Below are positions 26,442 through 41,667 of a DNA stretch of 64,000 bases, in pieces. The stretch spans positions 24,361 to 88,360 of the forward strand of contig MU832077.1 of NCBI GenBank assembly GCA_029204225.1. The letters are read 5' to 3'. Every line of letters starts with the position of its first letter. The first letter of the stretch is position 1. Under the pieces are notes generated by a model that saw only the letters and a program-made list of their open reading frames with translations, was not told the DNA's origin and searched no databases. Both the position numbers and the translations under genes were made by a program. The stretch is from Diphasiastrum complanatum (taxonomy: Eukaryota; Streptophyta; Lycopodiopsida; Lycopodiales; Lycopodiaceae).

Positions 26442-26973
26442 CAAGGTTGCATCCCGATTCGAACAGGTCGGTTCAAACTGGCCGGTTCGAACCGATTCTT
26501 TGAGGTTCGAACCGCCAGGCCAGGTTTGAATCGGAAAACGATTCGAACCTTTTTTTTTCATTCTTCAAAAAAAAAGTATATATTCACTATACATACTACA
26601 GATACTTAATAGCTAAACAATTGATCGTTGAACTTGAAACTTCAAACTTGATGTGAGTTAAAACTTGATCAATGTGAAATTAGAATGTTTGAACTTTGAA
26701 GTGTAAGAGTTGAATGTTTACCTCTCTGGACCCCATCCTCGAAGGGCCAAATTCTAAATTCTAATCTAGTTTCTAAGTTCTAACCCTAACCTCTAAGTTC
26801 TAACTTCTAACTACCCAGGTCCCACACCCCTCTCACAATGCCCAAGCCCCACATTGAATCCCATCAAGATTCAAGTTTCAACACACACACACACACACAC
26901 ACACGACACAATCACTCAAGTCTCACACACAGTGCACATTGTGACACACACACACACACACACACACGTGACA

Positions 26974-27029
<56 letters not shown>

Positions 27030-27144
27030 CGAAACTCGGGGCCTTGAGTGCGAAACAGGGCTTTTTTGCCAACAGTCGGTTCGAACCGTTCGAATCGGGT
27101 CCGTTTCAATTCGGTGGTTCGAACCGCGGTTCGATGCAACCTTG
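26442..27144. mobile_element. hAT-like non-autonomous DNA transposon, 703 bp
   Basis: Perfect 12 bp terminal inverted repeats CAAGGTTGCATC (26442-26453) and GATGCAACCTTG (27133-27144). They are flanked by a perfect 8 bp direct repeat AACTGAAG (26434-26441 and 27145-27152). An 8 bp duplication and a CA(A/G)GG-type end are hallmarks of the hAT superfamily. Both subterminal zones carry several GGTTCGAACC palindromes and degenerate GATTCGAAC copies, of the kind hAT transposases bind. The interior has two (CA)n tracts (26880-26904, 26944-26967) and (CT)n at 26976-27026. No transposase frame. Confidence 0.88.
26976..27026. repeat. (CT)n microsatellite inside the hAT-like element
   Basis: About 25 CT units. 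Together with two upstream (CA)12-type tracts it fills the centre of the 703 bp element. Confidence 0.95.
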
Positions 27145-27345
27145 AACTGAAGCACAAGTTAGGTTAAGGAAGTTGTTTCACAATAGTTAAGCAACATCAC
27201 AAAATGAACTAGTTCAAGTTAGTGCTAACTGAATTCGTTAACTAACTTGTGTGAGCTAACTGTGAGTGGGGCAGCACATTTCTTAGTTAACTTTAGTTAG
27301 CACTAACTAAAAATCACCAACTTGTAAGTGGGGGAGTTTTGTTGC

Positions 27346-28339
27346 TATAGTAGGAAGGTTTTTTTAGCCACTTTTCAGCTTTGTACAATGATACTATTGC
27401 ACTTCAAAAACCCACATTCTTGGTAAAGGGAATCCATAAACATTGGTCACCAACTTCTGCAATTAGAGCTTTTGTGCCATCTATCGAGCTTCATCAAGAG
27501 TGTTGGATCATAACGGACTGATTTTGGCATTCAGCAATGGCTCGGCTTATTTTCAGCACCCTGACGAGTGCTGGCACGCATCAGGGTGCGCCAGCCAGGG
27601 ACAGTGTCTAAAAAACTTGTGGCAGTCATAATCGTCAATCAATCAAAAGCCAACTGTATAATCTACTGTTGCAGTGGCTTAATCTAAGGCAAAGACTCAT
27701 GAACCCCTTGGTGGACATTATTCAATCTACTATTCTACGAACTAATGCTTAAGGGCTAATCATTGTCTTTTAGTTCAATTAAATGGGATCTTTAAAGGAG
27801 CTGCAGATCTACCAAATTACGAGCATGAGATACAGAAAAAATGAAAACATTTGGAACTCAAATTTTCAAAACGAACATCAACATTATGAATATGCACATC
27901 ACTGCTGCAGACTTCCACGCTTATTTTCTCAGAAGTTGATTAGATTCACAACCAGTTTATTGCCCAACTTAGCTCCAAATATGGCTGGAGTAAGCTGACA
28001 ATATTCGATCACACTTACTTCAAGCCACTGTTGCAGAGTGCCTTTTGTTGATACTTTATAGCATCACAAGCAGCAGTCAAAAGAATTTCCAAATCACCAC
28101 TCACTAGTCAAATAAACCAATTGAAAGTCGAAAACTTTTTGAAGCTCCATAAAGTTGTACTGTTAGTTCAGTGCAAGTTCTTCTTGTAGCACTCCCTCTG
28201 GCAATGTCAGCCAATGCACAGACCTAAATGATGTAGTGGGGCTACACACTTATCTGAAGAGATGCAAATTCACTTTATTTGTCCGCTCTCGTTTTTCCAA
28301 CCTGGCAATAATAACAACGAGAAGCTCATGACTTCAATT
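27346..28339. other. Intergenic DNA with one strong hairpin
   Basis: GCACCCTGA (27556-27564) and TCAGGGTGC (27581-27589) form a 9 bp stem in a locally GC-rich patch. No gene recognised. Confidence 0.45.
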
Positions 28340-29520
28340 TGAACCTAACATTTTTTTCCGAAATCTGAACTTGAGATTGTTCATTTTGTCAAAGGACTTG
28401 TCATTGTTTTTGACATGCAGCTGTAATCTATTCACACCAAAACTCGACATTAAAGAGGAGCTTGGTGACAACCGATTTAGCAGTTGTTTCGACATCTCGA
28501 GGACTTTGACTTGGCAATTGCGCCATCATGCATTTTGCACCTTCGACAAGCGGTCTGTTTCTTCTTTCTATGACACCATTGGACTGAGATATATATGCAG
28601 GTGTGAACTGATGTTCAATTCCTCTGTCTTGGCATAAGCTTGAGAACTCCTTGCTCGAGTATTTGCCTCCATTGTCGGACCTGATTGTTTGTATCTCTTG
28701 GAGGTGTGACTTTATGCAAATGCCATGAACTTCTTGAATGCTTCGAACACCTCAGACTTCTTCTTCAAATATTATATCGTTGTCATCTTGCTATAATCAT
28801 CAATGAATGTGAGAAAATATCGCAATCCAGAGAGAGAATTGACTTTCATCAATCCGCAGACATCTGAGTGAACTAGCTCAAGGATGTTCTTGGCTCTCCT
28901 TCCTTATGTACAAATGGAGTTCAATGTTGCTTACCCTTCTGACAGGCTTCGCAGAAGTCGGGACCCTAGACTTGTGATCTTCAGACTACTTACTAGCTCT
29001 TTTCTGCCCATGTCATAAAGACTCCTCATATTCAGATGATACATTCTTTTGTGCCAGAGATGATTTTCATTTTCAGACACATCCAATATGCTATCATAAC
29101 TGCTAATAATTTTAGCTTGGTAGAGATTACCTTGTCTTGATCCGATAGTCAGTAGCTTGTTTGACTTTTGCTCGATTATTTGGCATACGTTCCCATCAAA
29201 CAAAACTCGTATTTCAAGATCCACTATCCTCGATACATAGAGCAGGTCTCTTCTTTGAGTGAGTACATCTACATGAGGATTTCTTCGTTTATGGAGGATA
29301 CAATGATCGTCATTGCGCGCTCACCTTCCTTATCCATTCTGCTCTCCTTAAGTCTTTCTTTGGAGGTTTTTGTTCTGTGAGATCAATCACTGACCATATC
29401 CCTTTGCATTTTAGCAGTGTTTTGATTCCATACGTGATAATCTGCGCCATCAAGATTGATTGCAATCCTGGCTTGAATTGTAGTAGCCATATTGTATCTA
29501 ATGAATCTGCTCTGATACCA
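28340..29520 (-). pseudogene. Internally deleted Copia: gag start, protease end, integrase
   Basis: An exact tRNA-Met primer-binding site TGGTATCAGAGC (minus strand) lies at 29509-29520 and gag begins at 29490 (LDGADYHVWNQ, then in another frame KCKGIWSVIDLTEQK). After about 200 bp the frame resumes in the protease C-terminus (LLTIGSRQGNLYQAK) and gag-pre-integrase (LWHKRMYHLNMRSLYDM, 29070-29030). Integrase follows to about 28340. The middle of gag, the zinc knuckle and the protease active site are deleted. RT is absent. Confidence 0.82.
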
Positions 29521-29880
29521 TGTCTAAATTTGTCTGCAAGGGTGTGCCTATTCTTTGGTGGAAGTGTGCTACACACTGCATTACATTATAGGACCTAGAT
29601 ACGCAGTTATCAACCACAAGCAGTGGAACAATCAATCACAAGTAATATATGCAACGCATAAATCAATGATGGAAGAACATGAAACTCTTTTGTATTTTGT
29701 TTTGCTTAGAATGAGTTGGCAGTGTCTTTCTCGTTGGCAGCCTGACACTCCTCTTACAACATCTGTATTCTACTACTTGCAGATGGCTTCAAGTAATCAT
29801 TTTTTCTAATGAATTTGATTTATACTTATGTCCTTCAGGCGAGACTACAAGACATCTTAACTCATCATTACAAGAGAGGT
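29521..29880 (-). repeat. Copia 5' LTR, outer end not found
   Basis: LTR sequence should begin at 29521 (TG on plus), right beside the primer-binding site. No second copy exists in the window, so its length is unknown and 29880 is only a guess. 29880-30370 contains nothing else recognisable. Confidence 0.45.
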
Positions 29881-30429
29881 TTAACCTAAATTCCTAGTTA
29901 ATTATCTCTCTGGTAACGTTCTTTATTTATGGCTGAGCATGACGGTGGCTTCCCCGACCATTCGTTCTGTTTGACGTCTACATTCAGCTCTTGTTTTTGG
30001 GGTCTGATAATTCGGTGTCGATGATTTCCAATCTATCGGCCCCTTTGGGGAATGCTAGAGAATGGTTGCATGAGTTCACCATCTCCAACAGGAGCACTTG
30101 CATGGTGTTTGACTACTATATTGCAAGAATAGGAGGTCAATTGCTTATTTAAGTTGCATGGGGATCCTAAGAGAAATATTATCTCCTCATGGGAGAGGGT
30201 ATATACTATGGAAACTCGCCCATCTCCCTATTGGATTATCTGATTCTATGAGCCAAGATCCCCTCCTCTCTTGTATTCATTCACCTTGGCTTGGGGGTGA
30301 AGTGGGTAGAGTATTGACCAGCCATTTCATGTTGGTTGGGTGGTTTTGCTCCACAGGTGTCCTTTGCATGTGACAGGATTATTAAAGATCTTCACTTGGT
30401 GATCGTTATATGATTCCATTAACTTGCAA

Positions 30430-30775
30430 TGCTTTTTGTGATTTACATTTTGCAAGTGACAAGAAGGATAGAAAATCATCAAGTTCCTTTGCAACTTTCA
30501 TTGGAGAAGGTGTAGTTTTTAGCTATCAAAGAAGCAAGAAACAATATCTCTTTCATCAACTGAGGCCAAGTACAAGGCTCTAACAACCACAACCAAGGAG
30601 GTGCTTTGGATCAAAAGGTTTCTAGAGGAACTCAAATTGATTAGATCAAGTGTCATTCCACCCATTTATAATGACAACATCTCGTCCCAACACCAAACAC
30701 ATAGAAATTGCTCACCATTTTGTAAAGGAGAAAGTCCAAGCTAAGGAGATCTCGTTGGAATATGCTTCATGTTAT
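30430..30775 (+). pseudogene. Copia RNase H fragment
   Basis: Encodes, with one frame change, FCDLHFASDKKDRKSSSSF, then LSSTEAKYKAL and EVLWIKRFLEEL, then HIEIAHHFVKEKV. These are the Copia RNase H domain blocks. The final ADIFTK block and LTR are not seen. 30776-31210 is AT-rich without features. Confidence 0.78.
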
Positions 30776-31214
30776 GTCCATGACCAGTACATAGAATTCA
30801 GTATATTCCTAGTCTTGGATACACGATACTCCAGTGAATCAAGTTTTTAGTTATGCCACGTCATATTGGACGTGACCCTAAAGTAAATAATATCCTTGTT
30901 TCTAGGCTATGTTTTGGTCAAAATTGCTTGGTTTTTCATGCATTTTGACACAAAATAGATAGTAAGAACTAAAATCCAGCAAGATCAAATCAATTAGATG
31001 GTTATAATTCTGTAAATTGGTTTGCATGTGGTAGAGAAAGAGTTGTATGTCATAAATTTTGACTTTATAGTGAAGAAAAAAATCGGGAAAGAGCTAAAAA
31101 TCGTGATTTTTGCTTGTGTTTTTACAAAGTTGGATGGTAGGTGGCTGTAAAACATCATGAAGCCAACAATATTCCGACAATCGTTGTTTCTACCAACGAT
31201 CTCGTTCAACCAGA

Positions 31215-32367
31215 ATGGATCCATCATCTAGATCATCTCTCATTGACAAACTCGATGGAGATAACTACCATCTCTGAAAATTCAAGATGAAGGTTATACT
31301 TCTAGCCAAAGAACTGTGGGACATCGTTGATGGCACAGAGCTCAAACCAGAAGGTGATGCAGTCATCATCACCAAGTGAAGACTGAGAGATGGCAAAGCA
31401 TTTGCCATGATCACCCTCAACATCAAGGATACTCAGATCAGTCACATACATACTACTCAGACTGCTAAGGATGCATGGGACATCCTAGCAACTCTCTACG
31501 ACATTAGAGATGTTGCTTCCAAGCTTCATCTGAGGAAGAAATTCTTCACCCTCAGAATGTCTAATGCAGATAGTATTTCGAGTCATCTCAACACCTTCAA
31601 AAATCTTATGGAGCAGATGACTACAACTGGCTCAGTCATAGAAGATTCTGATGCACTCATCGTGACTCTAGTATTCATAGAGAACTTGCTTGTATTGGTG
31701 ATTCCGTCAATCAAAATGAGCTAGTTCAAGTCATTCTCAATGGCTTGAGAAGTGAATTTGATAACCTTGTCCAATCCTATGCCATTAAGGAGGAGCTACC
31801 AAGTTTGGAGGCTCTCCAAAGTGTGCTAATTTCAGAAGAATCAAGACAAGAGTACACGAGTCTACCTGAAGCGCCTACAAAAATTGGGTAATGGCAATTT
31901 CTACCCAGGAGCACCTCACTCTATCAAGAGAAATTTTGCTAATGCTACAGGAGAAAATCAGAAGATCAACATCCTCCTCAGGCTCAGGATCGGACCCTCA
32001 AGCTCTATATTCAAAAAATCAGAAGTTTAGATCCAAGTGATCTACAAAGTCAGGCTCTACTGACAAGAAGAGCAACATGTAGTCTGGACCAGTTTCCGGT
32101 TCAAGATCGAATTCAAGCTCTTCATCATTCCAACTAGTGCAGAATCTTTTTTGCAGATACTATAAGAGGACTGGCCACGAAATCAAGGACTGCCGAACTT
32201 TGAAGTACAACAACGAAAAGAAGAAGAAGTTCCAACAACTTTCACATAGTGCTACAGCCAGTCACTCAAATCAGCAACAACAACAAGAAGATGAAGCAGC
32301 TTTCATGACCGAAGGTGAATCAAAGTCTTTTGAAGTTGTCCTTGAAGTTAGAGTGTTGTGCTTTTAG
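31215..32367 (+). pseudogene. Copia gag pseudogene
   Basis: A gag frame begins ATG at 31215 (LIDKLDGDNYHL) and holds two in-frame TGA stops, 31275-31277 and 31377-31379. At both, homologues have Trp (YHLW-KFKMK; KW-RLRDGKA). It then runs through AWDILATLYDIRDVASKL to about 31720, where the frame shifts. A degraded zinc knuckle near 32140 reads CRYYKRTGHEIKDC (second Cys lost). No protease or pol follows, so this is a gag-only relic. It resembles the gag at 58494. Confidence 0.8.
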
Positions 32368-34280
<1,913 letters not shown>

Positions 34281-34289
34281 GCTTTACAA

Positions 34290-34560
34290 TTTTTGCTTTG
34301 GGAAAATGCGATTTGGGAAAGATTAGATAGGGCTTTCCAAGTTCTCCTTTTAGGAAAATGAGATTTAGAGAAAACCAGATCGGACTACGTTTTGCTCCCC
34401 AAAACGTGGTTTGAAAAAAAAAAAATGAGATAGGGCCTCGAAAAAAAATAAACGAGACATGGCTTTGGAAAAAAAGAGGGCTCTTAGAAAAACGAGATAG
34501 GGTTTTGGAAAAAAAAAACGAGATAGGGCTTTGAAAAACAAAAAACGCCATCTTTGTGAT
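34290..34560. repeat. Degenerate tandem repeat, A-rich unit of about 35 bp
   Basis: Six or more diverged copies of a unit such as GAAAAACGAGATAGGGCTTT with A runs of varying length. The 153-codon frame on the minus strand is a product of this repeat and is not called as a gene. Confidence 0.75.
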
Positions 34561-34695
34561 GGCTTGTTGATGCATGTGAAGAGCAGGGAGAGCGAGGGAA
34601 TAGCTGAAAAATTTGTTGATGCGTGTGATGGCTTGTCGATGCATGTGAAGAGCAGGGAGAGCGAGGGAGTGTGAAGAGCAGGGAGAGCGAGGATG
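34555..34695. repeat. Tandem duplication containing GAAGAGCAGGGAGAGCGAGG
   Basis: The 20-mer GAAGAGCAGGGAGAGCGAGG occurs three times (about 34578, 34648 and 34673). The first two are preceded by GATGGCTTGT(T/C)GATGCATGT. 34740-35449 has nothing further. Confidence 0.8.
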
Positions 34696-35445
34696 ACTGA
34701 CCTTCGAAGATGACTGACTACTTATGGGCTTCATAAAAAGGTAAATGCAAGCTACAACCTATTTTAATGCTGTTTTCACGCAGGGTGGGAAAGCAAACAA
34801 TGTGCCTGTAGGTTTTGTAATCAGAAAAAAATCTGATTCACTGATTCGACCTCAAAACAGATTGTTTTGCAGCCTTCAATCACAGCATAACTGTTTGTAG
34901 ACGTTTTTTCATCCTGGATGCTTGCTTTGTCCGATCTACAGACTAAACAAGCTAAGAAAAAATGTTCTCAACGCAAGAGCAGAAAGATAAGGACTCCTCT
35001 TACATTTCATGTCCTTACTTACAGGTTTTGGGTCACACTGTATTTCAGACACAACGGAAAGTTGATGATCATGATTAAGATTATTTTCATGTGGCCAGAT
35101 CGTGTCCTTTTCCTCTGGTGTATTCCACATTCTCCTTTGAGAGGGAAAAATACACATCAAACAGTCAAAAAAATGTTGGAAACAATCTTGAATATTAGTA
35201 AGGCTTGAAACTAGAAGGCAGAAACAATTTGGCAAATGACTTCTCATTGGCATAGTAAGAGCAAATCAAATACATATTAAGAAATGATTCCAGTGACAAG
35301 ATAGAAGAAAGGTAGAAAAAAGTAGGAGTGGACAAATTTCAGACAGAAGCTAAGGAAAACATGATGTTTGAATAAGAATTTTTAAACTAGAATGTATATA
35401 AATTTTTAATTGATATGGTTGTCAATTACTTTGGAATAGACTAAA

Positions 35446-37469
<2,024 letters not shown>

Positions 37470-40347
37470 CTACTTGGGTCTATAGGATTTTTTCGCCATT
37501 TTTTTTTCCCAACAATTTCTATATTGCTCAAAGAGAGTCTTCCTTCGCTTTGAAATTGGTTCCCACCAATCCACTAAAACCTTCATGGAGTGCTCATTAT
37601 TTTTGTCCTTGATTATTGAACTTGCTAACCAAACTGGACATTCTTTTTCATCATATGGTCTTATTAGTAGAAACATACCAATGTCAACATCCATATGTGG
37701 TCGAAACTCTTCTCGTGGTCTTGCATGTCTAGGCCCACAGTAGTGTTCCTCCTCAATATCATCAACGATGTTCTCTCCATCACAACTAATCTCAGGTATT
37801 AGAGAAGCTTTCCATAATGTTTTTGGCCAAAATCCTTCTTGCAATTGTTGATTGTGTAAATAGGGGATTTGCAGTTTTTCTATCACAGCTTCCCAATACT
37901 CAATGATAGGTTGTATATTTTTCCAAAACGACGACTCTGGTTTTGATGTTTGCTTTTCTTTTCTCCAGTAGTCAACGAATTTTTTTAAACCTTGCATTAC
38001 CAATTCAACATCCTTTATGTGTGATGTTGGGGATAATACCTTTGGCTCGCCTTCTGGAAGAATGGCTTTTCTATCTTGTCCCTTTTTCCACATTGCGATT
38101 CCTTCCATAGGTAGCCATTCCTCATTTGTGGGGTGCATTTTGTAGTGCATGACTGGAAATTCGTTGTTGATGCTAAATCGAAATTGCAATGGTTTATGAT
38201 GTCCTATCAATTCGGTTGAACCCCCTGGAATGTAGCCATTAACAAAGCTCTTAAGGTCGAGAATTTCACGTATGAGATAAGGTATTGGAGTAATTGTGCT
38301 TTCACATGTTTGAAAAATGTCTAGTAATTGTGGCAAGGTAAACACATTGCCTCGTCTCAAATTCTCTGACAAATGTCCAAATAAAGCATCAATGTCCTCC
38401 TGTGTATGTCCCACCATGAGAAAATTTACTATTATTTCCTCGAAAATACCCTTGGCTACAAGCAAAGATATAAAACTAAATAACCAACGATTTCTATTGT
38501 CTTTCCCAGAGTTATCCATTTGCAAAAATAATTTTCGAGGTAGTGATTTGAATGTGTGGCCAGTAGATATGGATGGATAGAGAGGGGAAGACCTTGATTT
38601 AGGATTTGGAGCTAAAATTTGTATGTTATTGATCGTCTTTTGTGAAAGTAATGATGTGAATAAGTTCTCTCTTGTTTCTAGGTGTAGGTTTTGGAGATCA
38701 CCCATGCATTTCCCATCGAATAGCTCAAGATCCCTCAAGCATTTTGCCATGGAACCTATTGTGAAGTTAGAATCACCTTTCCAAAGTCCAAGCGCAAAAT
38801 GACCATATCCTTTTGGACCATGTCCATGTGTTAGCATTCCTGTTAAAGAGATAGGCAATGGAAATGCTTGGGCTGTTGCCTTTGGCTCAGGAAATAATCT
38901 TGGTATACACGTCTTTTTTTGATCCATTTTATCATGAATTATGCACAAGTACTCTTCTGGCATTGTACATGATAGCGCATGATTGCGATAATACTCACTA
39001 CGACATTGTCTTTGCAATTTGTTGTGCTCATCCCTCTCTTTCATGTATTGTGCTCTTATAGCTTGAACCTTTGTAGACATCAGCTTCATTTTGATTGTTG
39101 TACAAAAGTCACATTTGGAAAATCCATTGTTTTTTGCTATCTGCACCTCTTTGAGTTCTTTATTCCACATCCTATTAAATGTCGCTTGAAATACTCCTTT
39201 TATGCGTGCCATTCTCAAGTTTTGATTTACTTCTTGCAGGACATCCTTTTGTTTGTAAATACTTGGTAGCATGTATTGTGTTTCTCGTCTTCCCTCAATA
39301 GTTGTTCGACTTTTGTTGGGAATTCGATCAGCCGTTGTTTTTACAAAATGCCATATTGTTTCCTTTGCTGCAGTGACGTGTTGAGATGCCTTCATTTCCA
39401 TGTATGCCTTTCACACAACTTGAAAGCCATGCTCGTTTGTATCGATGAAATGTGGCTCTTGAAATTCCATAGATTCTATACCATGCTTTTTGACAAACTT
39501 CAATGCCGTCATGCATTAGCGTAGTACTACCTCTGGGAGACAATGACATTGCATCCCATATGAAGCTGAGTCTGTCTGAAAATGGTTGACCCCAATATTC
39601 TACGCGTGTCTTTAAAACCACATCACCTCTTGCCAATTGACAACATCTATGATGACAATAGTCAATCATGGAAATTTCACAAACATTCTCATATGAGCAA
39701 ATTGATGTGATTTTTGGTTTTTTGTTTTTGAAAATATTTTCTCCTCCATATGTGCGTTTTCTTTTTGTACCGGTAGGCTGTATTGGTACATATTGATGGT
39801 CACATTCTTTATCAGAAGAAAATAAGTCATCAATGTCCAAAATTGGGCAACGTTCTTCATCCGAAGAAAATAGGTCATCAATGTCCAAAATTGGGTAGCT
39901 GGTACGTTGTTTAGGTGGCCAATTTGTGGGATGTGAATAATCGAACTCCAAAACTTGGCAATTGGCATGTTCTCGAGTTAGGCCATTTGTAGGCTGTTAA
40001 TAGTTCATGTGCAAAATTGGGAAATGGGTATGCTGTCGAGGAAGGTCATTGATTGCTTGCATTTCGCTTATATCCCACTTAGCGAAGCCTTCAACTACCT
40101 CTTCCAAGCATGAAACTCCACATGAGGGATAAGGTAATTTAGCTTGTGGAACACACGCGCTTGTGACATTTACAGATGCACATCCTTCACCTAGCGGGAC
40201 TAAATGACATATGGCCCTTGGATCCATGCTTGTGATAGTAGCAAGGCCAACCATGTGGCTACCAACATACAAACGTACTTCATCACTTGCAATCATCTGC
40301 AATATTGAAAATGTCATATGGACTTCATGCCTTGTGGAACAACACAT
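37470..40347 (-). pseudogene. Transposon-derived protein, DUF8039-like + DUF7869-like (broken)
   Basis: One long reading frame broken twice. 40347-40001: VRLYVGSHMVGLATI, ICHLVPLGEGCASV and EEVVEGFAKWDIS resemble the DUF8039 beta domain of plant En/Spm-type proteins. A TAA at about 39998 is in frame with the next segment, which begins with tandem ~20-residue repeats (PILDIDDLFSSDEE occurs twice). It continues CCQLARGDVVLKTRVEYW and GIEVCQKAWYRIYGIS. Around 39385-39405 the frame shifts by one base. The remaining ~640 codons carry DNSGKDNRNRWLFSFISLLV and IVNFLMVGHTQEDIDALFGH, the DUF7869 signature with acidic residues suggestive of an RNase H/DDE fold. C-terminal LVDWWEP. Family names are from memory. 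The DDE function is inference. Confidence 0.6.
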
Positions 40348-41600
40348 ATTGTCAATTCGAGAAAGTAAAAATTAGCAAAATTATCAATGCTTATATTATG
40401 TTTATTCGTGGCAGTTGATCTCAAAACACAATATTTATATTGTTTCAATTGCCTCCACATTTTGTGTCATTACTAAAGTTGACACACCATGAAATTATTG
40501 AAAGTATCCAATTGTCTATAAAGGTAGAGCAACAATCATTCAAAAACCTAGCATTGAATCAACTTTACAGATGTTCAGCATGAAGACAGAGAAACTTTCA
40601 TTTCTTTAAAATGGCTTTCTACAATGTGTTTAAAGTTGCATGGACTAGAATCTTACTTGTATTGGGCTTGAGTTGATGTCCTAAGATAGGGTGGCTTTTT
40701 TTAGATATGACGAGCATGATACATAGTAATGTTTACATACTCGGTTCGAACCGGCCGGTTCGATGGTGTGAACCGCTTTTGAATCGGATAGGCCTTGTTC
40801 GAACTGTCGAACGATTCAAATTGGTTATAGGATTTTTGTATTTTTATTGAAACTCTATTTTAGGACAAATCATGATTCTTAATACGTAAACTTAGTAATA
40901 GCCCTGTATCAAGCTAAGTTGGGAGTCGAGGATGTCTATATTACATAAAGCTAGCATAGTCATTGAATCATTGTAGACTTTGGACACTGGATTTATTGAC
41001 ACTAGATTGAAGGCCTTTGAGGGTTCGCTGGAAATTTACAAATTACAAAACAACAATATACTCTCTTTTAAGTCCCCCAAATGTCGTTGCCTTAATTTTG
41101 ACGAATTTGTCCATCCTCTGTGGCATTTTTTATAGGGCCCTTTTGTACTCAAAAACTCCTGTAATGAGCACCCTTATTGCATGAAGACATCAAAAGACAT
41201 GACAAGGAGTACATGAATATCAAGAGACCGAGGAGATCCAAATTGAAAACCCATACTACTGATTCCTATTCATAATGTTCATATTTGTACATTGCATGTA
41301 GAGGTGCATATAATAGAAAAAAGAATACATCTTCACATCTTGTTTGCATGGAATACCAAGCCAGAGTCATTTTCGAAGCAAGCCATTTCCAGATGAGAGG
41401 ACGTTTTGTCTAAAACAGGCTCGCATTTTATGTCCATGTGGCCCAATCAGTTCTTGACATAGTGGCTTCTATGTAACACAATTCATGTCTGGGAAAATTT
41501 GAATTTCTGGTCTAGTAGATTGGACGCATACTATTGGCTGGCATGTGCGGACTAAACTACTTGGGTTAACCTCAACTTAAAGTTATCTTGGGAGTCACAA
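40348..41600. other. Intergenic DNA with a GGTTCGAACC cluster
   Basis: 40741-40826 carries CGGTTCGAACCGGCCGGTTC and several degenerate TTCGAAC/GATTCAAA copies, like the subterminal zones of the hAT-like element at 26442-27144. No CAAGGTTGCATC end is present, so it may be a decayed relative or a fragment. Nothing else recognised. Confidence 0.5.
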
Positions 41601-41667
41601 ATAGGTTTGGCGGCTATTATGCTCTGGACTTCATATTGACAAGTTCAAACATGAGACTCTTCAAGCT

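Larger units (their letters stand above)
26150..27345. mobile_element. Inverted-repeat element (MITE-like) interrupted by a hAT-like element
   Basis: Arms face each other. CCCCACTTACAAGTT at 26162-26176 is the exact reverse complement of 27319-27333. Fifty bases further in, TGCTGCCCCAC at 26212-26222 pairs with 27266-27276. Both arms also carry repeats of AGTTAGTGCTAAC and CCCCACTCACA. No transposase is encoded. The true outer ends and target-site duplication are unclear, so the superfamily is unknown. Confidence 0.65.

Noticed and set aside
39328-39998. An intron joining the N- and C-terminal parts of the DUF gene
   Set aside because: The two frames overlap and homologous blocks follow each other directly, which fits a one-base shift better than splicing.
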